From: Nucisporomicrobium flavum
GTDB lineage: Bacteria; Actinomycetota; Actinomycetes; Mycobacteriales; Micromonosporaceae
NCBI RefSeq assembly: GCF_016464385.1
Contig: NZ_JADMLH010000001.1
Span: 825,140-872,712, forward strand
Direction of reading: 5' to 3'
DNA: 47,573 nucleotides
In this document: positions 31,334 to 39,393 of the stretch, piece by piece
How the letters are laid out: each line of letters opens with the position of its first letter
Position numbering within the stretch: position 1 is the first letter of the stretch
Program-made: the position numbers and the translations under genes
The notes under the pieces: generated by a model
What the model saw: the letters and a program-made list of their open reading frames with translations, nothing else
The model's database searches: none
Told to the model about the DNA's origin: nothing

Positions 31334-33367
31334 GTGGTCGGGCACATCGGTGGATCTCTGCGGACGCGAGTCGCCGGTTTCGTGCGCCGTGGCGGCGGCA
31401 CCACCGCGGCGCTGGCGGCCGTGCTGCTGGCGCTGGCCGCGTACGTGCTGCAGGGCACCGCGCACACCGGCCGGGCCACCGACGAGCAGCGGCACGCCCT
31501 CGCGATCGACGCGCTGTTCTCCGAGGCCCGAACGGCGATCGCCATGCAGGAGGTGAACCTGCGGCACTACCAGGTGGAGCCGTCGGTGGCCGTACGGCAG
31601 CGCTTCGACCAGGTGGCCCAGGTGGCCGACGCCGCCCTCACCCGGGTCAGCAGCGACGGGGACAGCCGGGTACGGGTCGACGCGCTGCGCCTGCGCGACG
31701 AGCAGCGGGCGTACCGGGCGCTGGCCGTACGCCTCATCGACCTGGTCTCCGACGGCGACCCGGGCCACGTGCAGCTCGACCGGCTCGAGGTCACCCCCGC
31801 CTTCTACACGTTGCAGGACGACGCCGACCGGGTCGCGCGCGCCTACCACGAGGCCGCCCAGCGGCAGGTGGAAGCGCTGCGCCAGACGCAGGTACGGCTG
31901 CTCGCCGGCACCGCCGTGGGCTTCGCCGCCGGTCTGGCGCTGGTCGCGATGATCATGCGCCTGGTCATCGGCTACCAGCGGCGGCTCGTCGAGCAGGCCG
32001 ACGAGAGCCGTCACCTGGCCCTGCACGACCCCTTGACCGGGCTGCCCAACCGCACCCTGTTCGCCGAGCGGCTGCGCGACGCGCTCGCCGACGCCCAGGC
32101 CGGCGACCACCAGATGGCGCTGATGGTGGTCGACCTCAACGGCTTCAAGGCGGTCAACGACACCCTCGGGCACCACGCCGGCGACCAGGTGCTGCTGGAG
32201 GCCGGCCGGCGGCTCGGGGTGGGCGTCGGCGACGCGGGGATCGTCTCCCGGCTGGGCGGCGACGAGTTCGCGGTGCTGCTGCCCCGGGTGCCGGGCGCGG
32301 CCGCCGCGACCGCCCTGGCGGAGAGCCTGGCCGAGGCGCTGGGCCGCAACTTCATGCTCGAGGAGGGACCGGCGGCGGTCAGCGGCAGCCTCGGCGTCGC
32401 GCTGGGCCCGCTGCACGGCGCCGGCGAGGACCTGTTCCGGCACGCCGACGCCGCGATGTACCGGGCGAAGGCCGGCGGGGGCGGGGTCGCGCTCTACGAC
32501 GCCACCGCGGACACCGGCACGCCGGACCGCATGCAGCTCCTCGCGGAGCTGCGCGCGCTGCTCGAGGACGGCGATCCCGCAGGTCAGCTGGAGCTTCACT
32601 ACCAGCCCCAGGTACGCCTCAGCGACGGCACGGTGACCTCGGTGGAGGCGCTGGTGCGCTGGAACCACCCCGTGCGCGGGCTGCTGCCCCCGGCGGCGTT
32701 CCTCACCATCGCCGAGACCAGCGGGCTGGAGGTCCGGCTCACCGGCCACCTGCTCGCCCTGGCGGTGCACCAGGCGGCGGCCTGGCGGCTCGCGGGCCGC
32801 CCGCTGATCGTGGCGGTGAACGTCTCCCCGGGCTGCCTGATCGACCCGGGCTTCGTACCGCAGGTCCTCGACACGGTCGCCGGCGCGGGCCTGCCGCCCG
32901 CGCTGCTGCGCCTGGAACTGACCGAGACCAGCATCATGGCCGACCCGGCCAGCACGGTCCGCGCGCTGGGCCGGATCCGGGAGCAGGGCGTCACCGTGTC
33001 GGTCGACGACTTCGGTACGGGCTTCAGCTCGCTCGCCCAGCTGCGCCACGTGGCCGCCGACGAGCTCAAGGTCGACCGCATGTTCATCAAGGACCTGGGC
33101 AGCGACGACTCCGGCCGTACGCCGGACGCGGTGATGGTGCGCAGCGCCATCGACCTGGGCCACAACCTCGGGCTGAGCGTGGTCGCCGAGGGCGTGGAGG
33201 ACGTCGCGGCCCTGCTGCGGCTGCGGGAGATGGCCTGCGACCACGCCCAGGGGTACGTGCTCAGCCGGCCGGTGCCCGCGACGGAGCTGCCGGCGGCGTG
33301 CGACCGGGCCGAGGCGATCGCGCGCAAGGCGTTCGCGGCGACCGCTACGGGCGCCGGTAGATCGTGA
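31334..33367 (+). CDS. membrane-bound GGDEF-EAL cyclic-di-GMP enzyme
   Basis: A 677-residue protein with two transmembrane helices (residues about 24-44 and 190-215) enclosing a 145-residue extracytoplasmic helical domain (CHASE3-like in character, unassigned). The GGDEF domain has RLGGDEFAVLL with an intact active site, and DPLTGLPNRTLF at its start. The EAL domain has SVEALVRWNHP, NVSP, LELTETSIM, DDFGTGFSSLAQL, KVDRMFI and VAEGVE, so phosphodiesterase residues are also intact. It may make, degrade or sense c-di-GMP. No RxxD inhibitory site was looked for in detail. It begins GTG and is divergent from the orphan binding lipoprotein. Its 3-prime end overlaps the glycosyltransferase gene by 23 bp. 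Confidence 0.92.
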   Translation: MVGHIGGSLRTRVAGFVRRGGGTTAALAAVLLALAAYVLQGTAHTGRATDEQRHALAIDALFSEARTAIAMQEVNLRHYQVEPSVAVRQRFDQVAQVADAALTRVSSDGDSRVRVDALRLRDEQRAYRALAVRLIDLVSDGDPGHVQLDRLEVTPAFYTLQDDADRVARAYHEAAQRQVEALRQTQVRLLAGTAVGFAAGLALVAMIMRLVIGYQRRLVEQADESRHLALHDPLTGLPNRTLFAERLRDALADAQAGDHQMALMVVDLNGFKAVNDTLGHHAGDQVLLEAGRRLGVGVGDAGIVSRLGGDEFAVLLPRVPGAAAATALAESLAEALGRNFMLEEGPAAVSGSLGVALGPLHGAGEDLFRHADAAMYRAKAGGGGVALYDATADTGTPDRMQLLAELRALLEDGDPAGQLELHYQPQVRLSDGTVTSVEALVRWNHPVRGLLPPAAFLTIAETSGLEVRLTGHLLALAVHQAAAWRLAGRPLIVAVNVSPGCLIDPGFVPQVLDTVAGAGLPPALLRLELTETSIMADPASTVRALGRIREQGVTVSVDDFGTGFSSLAQLRHVAADELKVDRMFIKDLGSDDSGRTPDAVMVRSAIDLGHNLGLSVVAEGVEDVAALLRLREMACDHAQGYVLSRPVPATELPAACDRAEAIARKAFAATATGAGRS

Positions 33368-34994
33368 TGGAGTGGCCGACCTCGTCGATCGGCTCGCCGC
33401 TGGTGCGGATCAGCTCCGCCAGCGAACCGGTCGCCTTCGCGATCGAACTGTCCGAGATCACGACCAGGCCGTGCACGGTCTCCGGCTGCGCCCCGAGCGG
33501 GTTGCGGGCCTGGATGCCGTACGCCGCCGGCACGCCCGCGCCCTTGTAGACCAGCCACACCGGCTCGCCTGGGTAGCGCTCGCGGAGGCGGTCGGCGAGG
33601 CGCCCGAGGTCCTGTCCCCAGTCGACGTTCGAGTCGTGCAGCCGCAGGTGCGTCTTCTCGGGGCCGCCGAAGGCCTCGTTCGAGTACGGCAGGTAGTACG
33701 GGAACGTGCGCAGCGAGCTGACCGCCACGAAGACCGCGAGCACGGCCGCGGTGACCTTCGCCCAGCGCCACCGCAGGAGCACGACGGCGGCGGCTGCCAC
33801 GGCGAGGAACATCGGCATGAAGATGGCGTACCGGGTGCCGAAGTCGCGGGCGCCGGTCATCGCGACGGCCAGCAGCACCACGGGCGGGACCAGCACGTAC
33901 GCGGCGGCGACCCGCAGCCGGGGCAGCGCGAGCATCGTCACGGCCCCGGCCACCCAGAGCACCAGCATGCCCAGCGGGGTCTTCACCAGCAGCGCAGCGG
34001 GAAGGTAGTACCAGAGCGAACCCTGGTAGTGCCGCCCGAACAGGAAGCCGCTCCACGGGGCGTTCTCGAACGCGAACTGGATGCGCATCCCGTCGCGGTA
34101 GGACTGCGGCACCGGCAGCCAGCCGACCAGCAGGCCGCGGACGCCGTGGACCGCGGGCAGGCCGCTCGGCGGCGCCCAGCGCAGCGAGGGATCGACGGCC
34201 AGGTAGCTCAGCCACACGACCGCCACCGCGGCCACCGCGATCCCGGCCCCCGCGGCGAGCGGCCGCCACACCTCCCGCGGCCGCCGGGTCAGCACCGCAA
34301 GAGCGCCGAGAACCATGATCACGGGTACGGCGGGCAGCACGCTCATCCGCGTCGCGAGCGCGGCACCGAGCGCCACCCCGGCCAGTGGCAGATACAGCAG
34401 GGGCCGGCCCCGGGCCCGCCACGTCAGCCAGACCGAGGTCAGCAGGAAGGCGACGGCCGGCACGTCGAGCGTCGCCAGCGAGCCGTGGGTGATCACGTCG
34501 GGCGAGAACGCGTACAGGGCGAGGGCCAGCACTCCCCCGGCCGCGTTCGTCAGGTCCCGGGCGAACGCGAACACCACCAGCCCGGTGAGCAGCGTGAGCA
34601 CGATCATCGGCAGCCGGGCCAGGAACATCAGCTCGTACGGGTCGTTGCCCGCCTCGTACAGCACGTGCCGGCCCAGCTGCGTCTGGTTGCCGCGGAACCC
34701 CGGGTCGAGATGCGGCCGGGCGAACGCGAGCCCGGCGGCCATGAGCAGCTTGCCCAGCGGCGGATGCTCGGGGTTGAAGCGCACGCTGTGCTGCTCGAGG
34801 TACGTGACGGCGGTGCCCACGTACACCGGCTCGTCGATCGTGGGGGTCTGCTGCACCGCGGTCGTGACCATCGCGGCGGCCATCTGCCCGAGCAGCAGCA
34901 GCACGACGGCGGGCAGCCACCACCGCCGCCGGGGGCGGTCGCGGCCGGGGTCCGGCGTCGCGGTCGCGGGCTGGTCGAGGTCGGCAGCGGTCAC
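33345..34994 (-). CDS. PMT/ArnT-like membrane glycosyltransferase (GT39/GT83 type)
   Basis: A 549-residue polytopic membrane protein with about 11 helices. The catalytic loop after TM1 reads TPTIDEPVYVGTA, with the Asp-Glu pair typical of GT-C enzymes, followed by RFNPEHPPLGKLLMAA, the classic HPPL/GK block of PMT-like transferases. Such proteins move a sugar from a polyprenyl-phosphate donor onto protein, lipid or cell-wall acceptors outside the membrane. The large soluble C-terminal part (SNVDWGQDLGRLADRLRERY) is extracytoplasmic. The start is GTG overlapping the upstream P-loop gene stop (GTGA), so the two are co-translated. Donor and acceptor are unknown. Confidence 0.87.
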   Translation of the reverse strand: MTAADLDQPATATPDPGRDRPRRRWWLPAVVLLLLGQMAAAMVTTAVQQTPTIDEPVYVGTAVTYLEQHSVRFNPEHPPLGKLLMAAGLAFARPHLDPGFRGNQTQLGRHVLYEAGNDPYELMFLARLPMIVLTLLTGLVVFAFARDLTNAAGGVLALALYAFSPDVITHGSLATLDVPAVAFLLTSVWLTWRARGRPLLYLPLAGVALGAALATRMSVLPAVPVIMVLGALAVLTRRPREVWRPLAAGAGIAVAAVAVVWLSYLAVDPSLRWAPPSGLPAVHGVRGLLVGWLPVPQSYRDGMRIQFAFENAPWSGFLFGRHYQGSLWYYLPAALLVKTPLGMLVLWVAGAVTMLALPRLRVAAAYVLVPPVVLLAVAMTGARDFGTRYAIFMPMFLAVAAAAVVLLRWRWAKVTAAVLAVFVAVSSLRTFPYYLPYSNEAFGGPEKTHLRLHDSNVDWGQDLGRLADRLRERYPGEPVWLVYKGAGVPAAYGIQARNPLGAQPETVHGLVVISDSSIAKATGSLAELIRTSGEPIDEVGHSITIYRRP

Positions 34995-36115
34995 CGGAGG
35001 AAAGGTACCCGGCCCGTCCGGCGGAGTCCCTGGAGCACCAGAGCGACCACCTCGTCCACGCTGCGGCCGCCGGTGTCGACGCGGAACCCCGGGCCCGCCC
35101 GCTCCAGCGCCTGCGCCTCCAGCACGGCCTCGCCGGCAATCCGGCGCAGGTGGGACACGGGCCGGCCGATCAGCGGGTCGCCGGGCTGGGGCCAGCTGCC
35201 CAGTCCACGGCCGCGCAGCATGATCCGCTCGGTCAGGTCCCGGCGGCCGGCGTGCAGGCGGCACACGGTCAGCGCCGAACCTGACAGCTCGGCCTCGTAC
35301 CTCGCGGCGGTCGCCCGGTCGCCGACGGGCCCGGCCATGACCAGCGTCTCCGCCCCCGCCCGCCGGTACGTCCGCCACACGGCCGCCAGGTTGCGGGCCT
35401 TGAGCCGGTGGTCGGCGGGTCCGGGGAGGAAACCGAGCTGGTCGAGGTCGGCGTACGCGGCCGGTCGCCCCGCCGCCAGCAGCGCGAGGTACACCCGGAA
35501 CGCGACCGTGGACTTGCCGACGCCGGTGGGCCCGCACACCCAGAGCACGGGCCGCCCGTCCGGCTCCTCCTCCGGGCGGGCCGCGACCGGTGACCGCGAT
35601 GCGTCCCGGGGCGTGGTCCAGCCCTCGGCCCGCTCGAGGACCTGTTGCGCCGCCTGCGCCACGGTCAGGCCGGTGGTGTCCACGCACGGGCCACCGATCG
35701 CGTCGAGGCCGGCGGCTTCCCGGAGCACGTGCGCGAGCCCGTCCGCGCTGCCCTGCCGGCCGGTGAGCCGACGGCTCAGCTCCTCGTCGGCGGCCCGCAA
35801 GCGGCAGACCGTCACGGCGATCCCGGGCAGCTCCTCGAGCGGCACGCCACGCCGGACGTCGACCACTCCGGAGACGACCACGCAGGTCGCACCGGCCTCG
35901 CGGTAGCCGTCCACCACGGCGGCCAGGTTCCGGGCCTGCATCCGGTGCCGGCCCGGGTCGCCGGCGGGCTCCGGGTGGCAGACGCCCAGCTAGTCGATGT
36001 CGGCGTACGCGGCGTGCACCCCGGCAGCCAGGAGCCGGGTGTACACCTCCCAGCCGACGGCGGACTTACCGACCCCGGGCGGGCCGGTCAGCCAGAGCAC
36101 CGGAATGTCGCGCAT
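34991..36115 (-). pseudogene. tandem P-loop (nucleotide-kinase-like) gene interrupted by an in-frame amber codon
   Basis: The intact frame would encode 374 residues with two homologous P-loop units. Unit 1 starts at 36115 with MRDIPVLWLTGPPGVGKSAV (Walker A GPPGVGKS); unit 2 has VLWVCGPTGVGKSTVAFRVY (about residues 190-209). After 41 codons the frame meets TAG at 35992-35990. Unit 2 has YADLDQLGF where unit 1 reads YADID-stop-LGV, so CAG (Gln) to TAG by one C-to-T change explains the break. A Met at 35941 could restart a 316-residue product with only the second Walker A. The gene is coupled to the glycosyltransferase gene downstream. A sequencing error is possible. The biochemical role is unknown. 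Confidence 0.8.
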
Positions 36116-36156
36116 CGGGTGGATCCTCGCTCCTCGCGGGCCCGGGCGCCGCCGAA

Positions 36157-36185
36157 TTGCGGGCCGATCGACCCGGATCTATATT
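36157..36185 (+). promoter_or_regulatory. vegetative (HrdB-type) promoter of the second sugar ABC operon
   Basis: TTGCGG (36157-36162) and TATATT (36180-36185) are separated by exactly 17 bp. The start of transcription near 36192 would leave a leader of about 31 nt before the ATG at 36223. It is one of the best consensus promoters in the window. No operator is evident. Confidence 0.7.
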
Positions 36186-36222
36186 CGGCGCAACGGTCAC
36201 TGAGCGTGATGGGAGAACGACG

Positions 36223-37578
36223 ATGTTCCTCCGATCGATGCGCACGGCGGTGGGTACGACCCTGGTCGTCGTGCTGGCGGCGGGCTGCGGCGGCGTGGGC
36301 TCGTCCGGGTCGAAGTCCGGCGGCACCGGGCAGGCGACGCTGACCATGATGGGGTTCGGCACCGGCGACGAGATCGCCAAGACCCGGTTCGACGCGGCCA
36401 ACGCGGCGATCACGCCGAACCGGGCGCAGGCGTCGGAGGGCAGCTTCAACGCCCAGCAGTTCCTCTCCGCGGTGGCCTCGAACACGCCGCCCGACCTCGT
36501 CTACATGGAGCGGCGGCTGCTCGGCACGTACGCGGCCAAGAACGCGATCCGGCCGCTGGCCGACTGCGTCGGGCGCGAGAAGATCGACATGGGGCAGTTC
36601 CGGCCGGCCGCGGTCGCCGAGGCCACCCTCAACGGCAAGCTGTACGGCCTCCCGGAGTTCTACAACAACCGGGTCCTGATGATCAACGACGCCGCGTTCG
36701 CCGACACGGGGCTGGACCCGGCCACGTTCACCACCAGCGACTGGGGCAGGCTGTCCGCCGCCGCCACCAGGCTGACCTCGATCAGCGACGGCAAGCTGCG
36801 GCGCATCGGCTTCGACCCCAAGCTCCCCGAGTTCCTGCCGCTGTGGGCCCGGGCCAACGGCGCCGCCCTGGTCAGCGACGACGGCCGGACCGCCCGGCTG
36901 AACGACCCGCGGGTGGTGCGGGCGCTGGAGTTCACCGTCGGGCTGATCAAGGCGCAGGGCGGCTGGGCCTCGTTCAAGTCGTTCCGCGACTCGTTCGACT
37001 TCTTCGGCGCGAAGAACCAGTTCGCGAGCAACCAGCTGGGCGCCTTCCCGATGGAGGACTTCTACCTCAACGTGCTCGCCGAGAACTCGCCGAAGGTGAA
37101 GCTCACGGTCGCGCCGTTCCGCGGCGTCGACGGGCGGCCGGTCGACTGGATCACGGGCAACGCGTGGGCGATCCCGGCGAAGAGCCCGCATCCCGACCTC
37201 GCCTGCAAGTGGATCAAGACGATGACCGACAGCGGGACGTGGGTCGCCGCGGCCAAGGCCCGCGCCGCCGCCCGCAAGTCCGAGGGCAAGCCGTTCGCCG
37301 GCGTGTTCACCGGCAACAGCAGGGCCGACGAGGTGATCTTCAAGGACGTCGTGCGGGCCGGCGGCAACCCGGCGTTCGACGCGGCGGTGCGGACGGTCCT
37401 GCAGACGCAGGAGGCGGGGGTCGCCGAACCGCTCACCGCGGCCGGCGAGGAGTTCAAGGCCGCCTGGCAGGACGCGGTCAACCGGGTGCTCGACGGCAAG
37501 CAGCAGCCGGCCCAGGCGCTCGCCCAGGCCCAGCAACAGGCCCAGAAGGCGCTGGACGAAGCCAACCGCGGTTCCTGA
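36223..37578 (+). CDS. sugar ABC transporter substrate-binding lipoprotein
   Basis: A 451-residue extracellular binding protein. The signal peptide TAVGTTLVVVLAAGC ends in lipobox LAAGC. TPPDLVYMERRLLGTYAAKN, LYGLPEFYNNRVLMINDAAF, NQFASNQLGAFPMEDFYLN and GNAWAIPAKSPHPDLACKWI are blocks of family 1 sugar binders. The Gln-rich C-terminus (QPAQALAQAQQQAQKALDEA) is helical. The ATG at 36223 has GGGAGA upstream and lies after the TTGCGG-N17-TATATT promoter. It is first gene of a three-gene importer operon (1 bp before the next ATG). Substrate unknown; it is unrelated in position to the galactoside locus. Confidence 0.9.
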   Translation: MFLRSMRTAVGTTLVVVLAAGCGGVGSSGSKSGGTGQATLTMMGFGTGDEIAKTRFDAANAAITPNRAQASEGSFNAQQFLSAVASNTPPDLVYMERRLLGTYAAKNAIRPLADCVGREKIDMGQFRPAAVAEATLNGKLYGLPEFYNNRVLMINDAAFADTGLDPATFTTSDWGRLSAAATRLTSISDGKLRRIGFDPKLPEFLPLWARANGAALVSDDGRTARLNDPRVVRALEFTVGLIKAQGGWASFKSFRDSFDFFGAKNQFASNQLGAFPMEDFYLNVLAENSPKVKLTVAPFRGVDGRPVDWITGNAWAIPAKSPHPDLACKWIKTMTDSGTWVAAAKARAAARKSEGKPFAGVFTGNSRADEVIFKDVVRAGGNPAFDAAVRTVLQTQEAGVAEPLTAAGEEFKAAWQDAVNRVLDGKQQPAQALAQAQQQAQKALDEANRGS

Positions 37579-37579
37579 G

Positions 37580-38482
37580 ATGACCACGATGCGCCGGCGG
37601 GAGGCGCTCGCCGCGTACGGGTTCCTGTCGCCGTGGATCATCGGTTTCCTGGTGTTCATGGCCGGCCCGATGGTGGCCAGCCTCGTGCTGTCGCTCACCG
37701 ACTACGACGTGCTGACGAGCACGGAGTTCGTCGGGGCGGACAACTACCGGGAGCTGTTCGCCGACGACCGGGTGCGCCGCAGCCTGGCCAACACGCTGAT
37801 CTACACCGTGCTGCACGTACCGCTGACGATGGCGGTCGCGCTGGGCCTGGCCATGCTGCTGGCCCGCGCCGGGCGCCGGTCCGCCGGCTTCTTCCGGACG
37901 ATCTTCTACCTGCCGACGGTCACCCCGAAAGTGGCCGTCGGCGTGCTGTTCCTGCTGCTGTTCAACGGTCAGGTCGGGCTGACCAACGAGACGCTCGCGC
38001 GGGTCGGCATCGACGGGCCCGACTGGACCGTGGACGGCCCGTGGATCAAGCCGGGCCTCGTGCTGATGAGCGCCTGGAGCCTGGGCAGCACGGTCATCAT
38101 CTACCTGGCCGCGCTGCAGAACGTGCCGCGTGACCTGCACGAGGCGGCCGAGATGGACGGCGCCTCGCCGTGGGCCCGGTTCCGTGCGGTGACCGTACCC
38201 ATGATCAGCGGGGCGCTCTTCTTCACCCTGATCATTAACACGATCAGCAGCCTGCAGACCTTCGACGAGGTCTACACCGCGTTCTACGGCAGCGCCAACC
38301 AGCAGACGTACGGCAACGACGCGGCGCTGTTCTACGTCGTCTACCTGTTCCAGCAGGCGTTCCAGTTCCTCCACATGGGATACGCGTCCGCGCTGGCCTG
38401 GCTCCTGTTCCTCATCATCGTGGCCATCACGCTGGTGCAGGTACGCCTCAGCCGCCGGTTCGTCTACTACGAGAGCGAGTGA
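37580..38482 (+). CDS. sugar ABC transporter permease, MalF type
   Basis: A 300-residue permease with six helices. TM1 is LSPWIIGFLVFMAGPMVASLVLSLT, and the EAA loop is LHEAAEMDGASPWARFRAVTVPM. PLTMAVALGLAMLLARAGR, LPTVTPKVAVGVLFLLLFNG and AFQFLHMGYASALAWLLFL are typical of MalF-like subunits. It starts one base after the binding-protein stop, and its own stop overlaps a GTG of the next permease. As in the other sugar locus there is no ATPase gene, so it should use a shared MsiK-like ATPase. Confidence 0.92.
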   Translation: MTTMRRREALAAYGFLSPWIIGFLVFMAGPMVASLVLSLTDYDVLTSTEFVGADNYRELFADDRVRRSLANTLIYTVLHVPLTMAVALGLAMLLARAGRRSAGFFRTIFYLPTVTPKVAVGVLFLLLFNGQVGLTNETLARVGIDGPDWTVDGPWIKPGLVLMSAWSLGSTVIIYLAALQNVPRDLHEAAEMDGASPWARFRAVTVPMISGALFFTLIINTISSLQTFDEVYTAFYGSANQQTYGNDAALFYVVYLFQQAFQFLHMGYASALAWLLFLIIVAITLVQVRLSRRFVYYESE

Positions 38483-38490
38483 GGCGCCCG

Positions 38491-39381
38491 ATGACCGCGC
38501 TGCAGGAGCCGCAGGCCGTGACCACCCCGCCCGGTACGCCCGACCGGCGCCCCGGGCGGCGCCGGCACCCGTGGGTGCTGTGGACCGCGCTCGCCGCGGC
38601 GGCCGTGGTCTTCGTGTACCCGTTCCTCTGGCTGGTCAGCGCGTCGCTGAAACCCCGGCCGGAGGTGTTCGACAACCGGCTGGTCCCGGAGCACTGGGCG
38701 CCGGGCAACTATGTGACGATCTGGTCGGCCGCGCCGGTACTGACGTGGCTGCTCAACAGCGTCGTGGTGGCGCTCGCCGCGGCGGTGGCCGTGACGATCT
38801 CCAGCGCGATCGTGGCGTTCGGGTTCGCGTACTTCCGCTTCCCCGGGCGCAACCTGCTCTTCGCGCTGGTGGTGGGCACGATGATGCTGCCCGGCGCGGT
38901 GACCATGATCCCGACGTACCTGATCTGGAACGAGCTGGGCCTGGCCGCCACGCAGGTGCCGCTCTGGGCGGCCAACCTGTTCGGCAGCGCCTTCTACATC
39001 TTCCTCATCCGGCAGTTCTTCCTCGGCGTGCCCCGCGAGCTGTTCGAGGCCGCCCGCGTCGACGGCGCGGGCTACTGGCGGCTGTTCTGGCGCATCGCCG
39101 TGCCGCTGTGCAAGCCCGCGCTGATCGTGGCGTTCGTCTTCGAGCTGCGGGCGAGCTGGTCGGACCTGCTCCGCCCGCTGATCTACCTGCGCGACCCGCA
39201 GCTGTACACGATGCCGCGCGGGATGAAGGCGATCCTCGACCAGTTCGGCCAGGCCGGCGAGGCCCGCTGGGAGGTCGTGCTGGCGGGCGCGGTGATCACG
39301 ACCGTACCCATGATCGTCGCGTTCTTCCTCTGCCAGCGCTACTTCGTCGAGGGCGTCGCCACGCAGGGCCGCAAGGGATGA
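38491..39381 (+). CDS. sugar ABC transporter permease, MalG type
   Basis: A 296-residue permease. A Pro-rich cytoplasmic N-terminus precedes TM1 (TALAAAAVVFVYPFLWLVSASL). The EAA loop is LFEAARVDGAGYWRLFWRIAVPLC, and the C-terminus ends VEGVATQGRKG, usual for MalG. The ATG at 38491 has GAGG seven bases upstream; a GTG at 38479 overlapping the MalF stop (GTGA) is an alternative start. It completes the importer operon. The 3-prime end is 12 bp from the convergent amidohydrolase gene. Confidence 0.92.
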   Translation: MTALQEPQAVTTPPGTPDRRPGRRRHPWVLWTALAAAAVVFVYPFLWLVSASLKPRPEVFDNRLVPEHWAPGNYVTIWSAAPVLTWLLNSVVVALAAAVAVTISSAIVAFGFAYFRFPGRNLLFALVVGTMMLPGAVTMIPTYLIWNELGLAATQVPLWAANLFGSAFYIFLIRQFFLGVPRELFEAARVDGAGYWRLFWRIAVPLCKPALIVAFVFELRASWSDLLRPLIYLRDPQLYTMPRGMKAILDQFGQAGEARWEVVLAGAVITTVPMIVAFFLCQRYFVEGVATQGRKG

Positions 39382-39393
39382 ACCGGCGATGTT

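Noticed and set aside
29822..33244. Long minus-strand open frame opposite the GGDEF-EAL gene
   Set aside because: Only its last 77 codons look coding (kept as a small gene); the rest is antisense of recognised domains.
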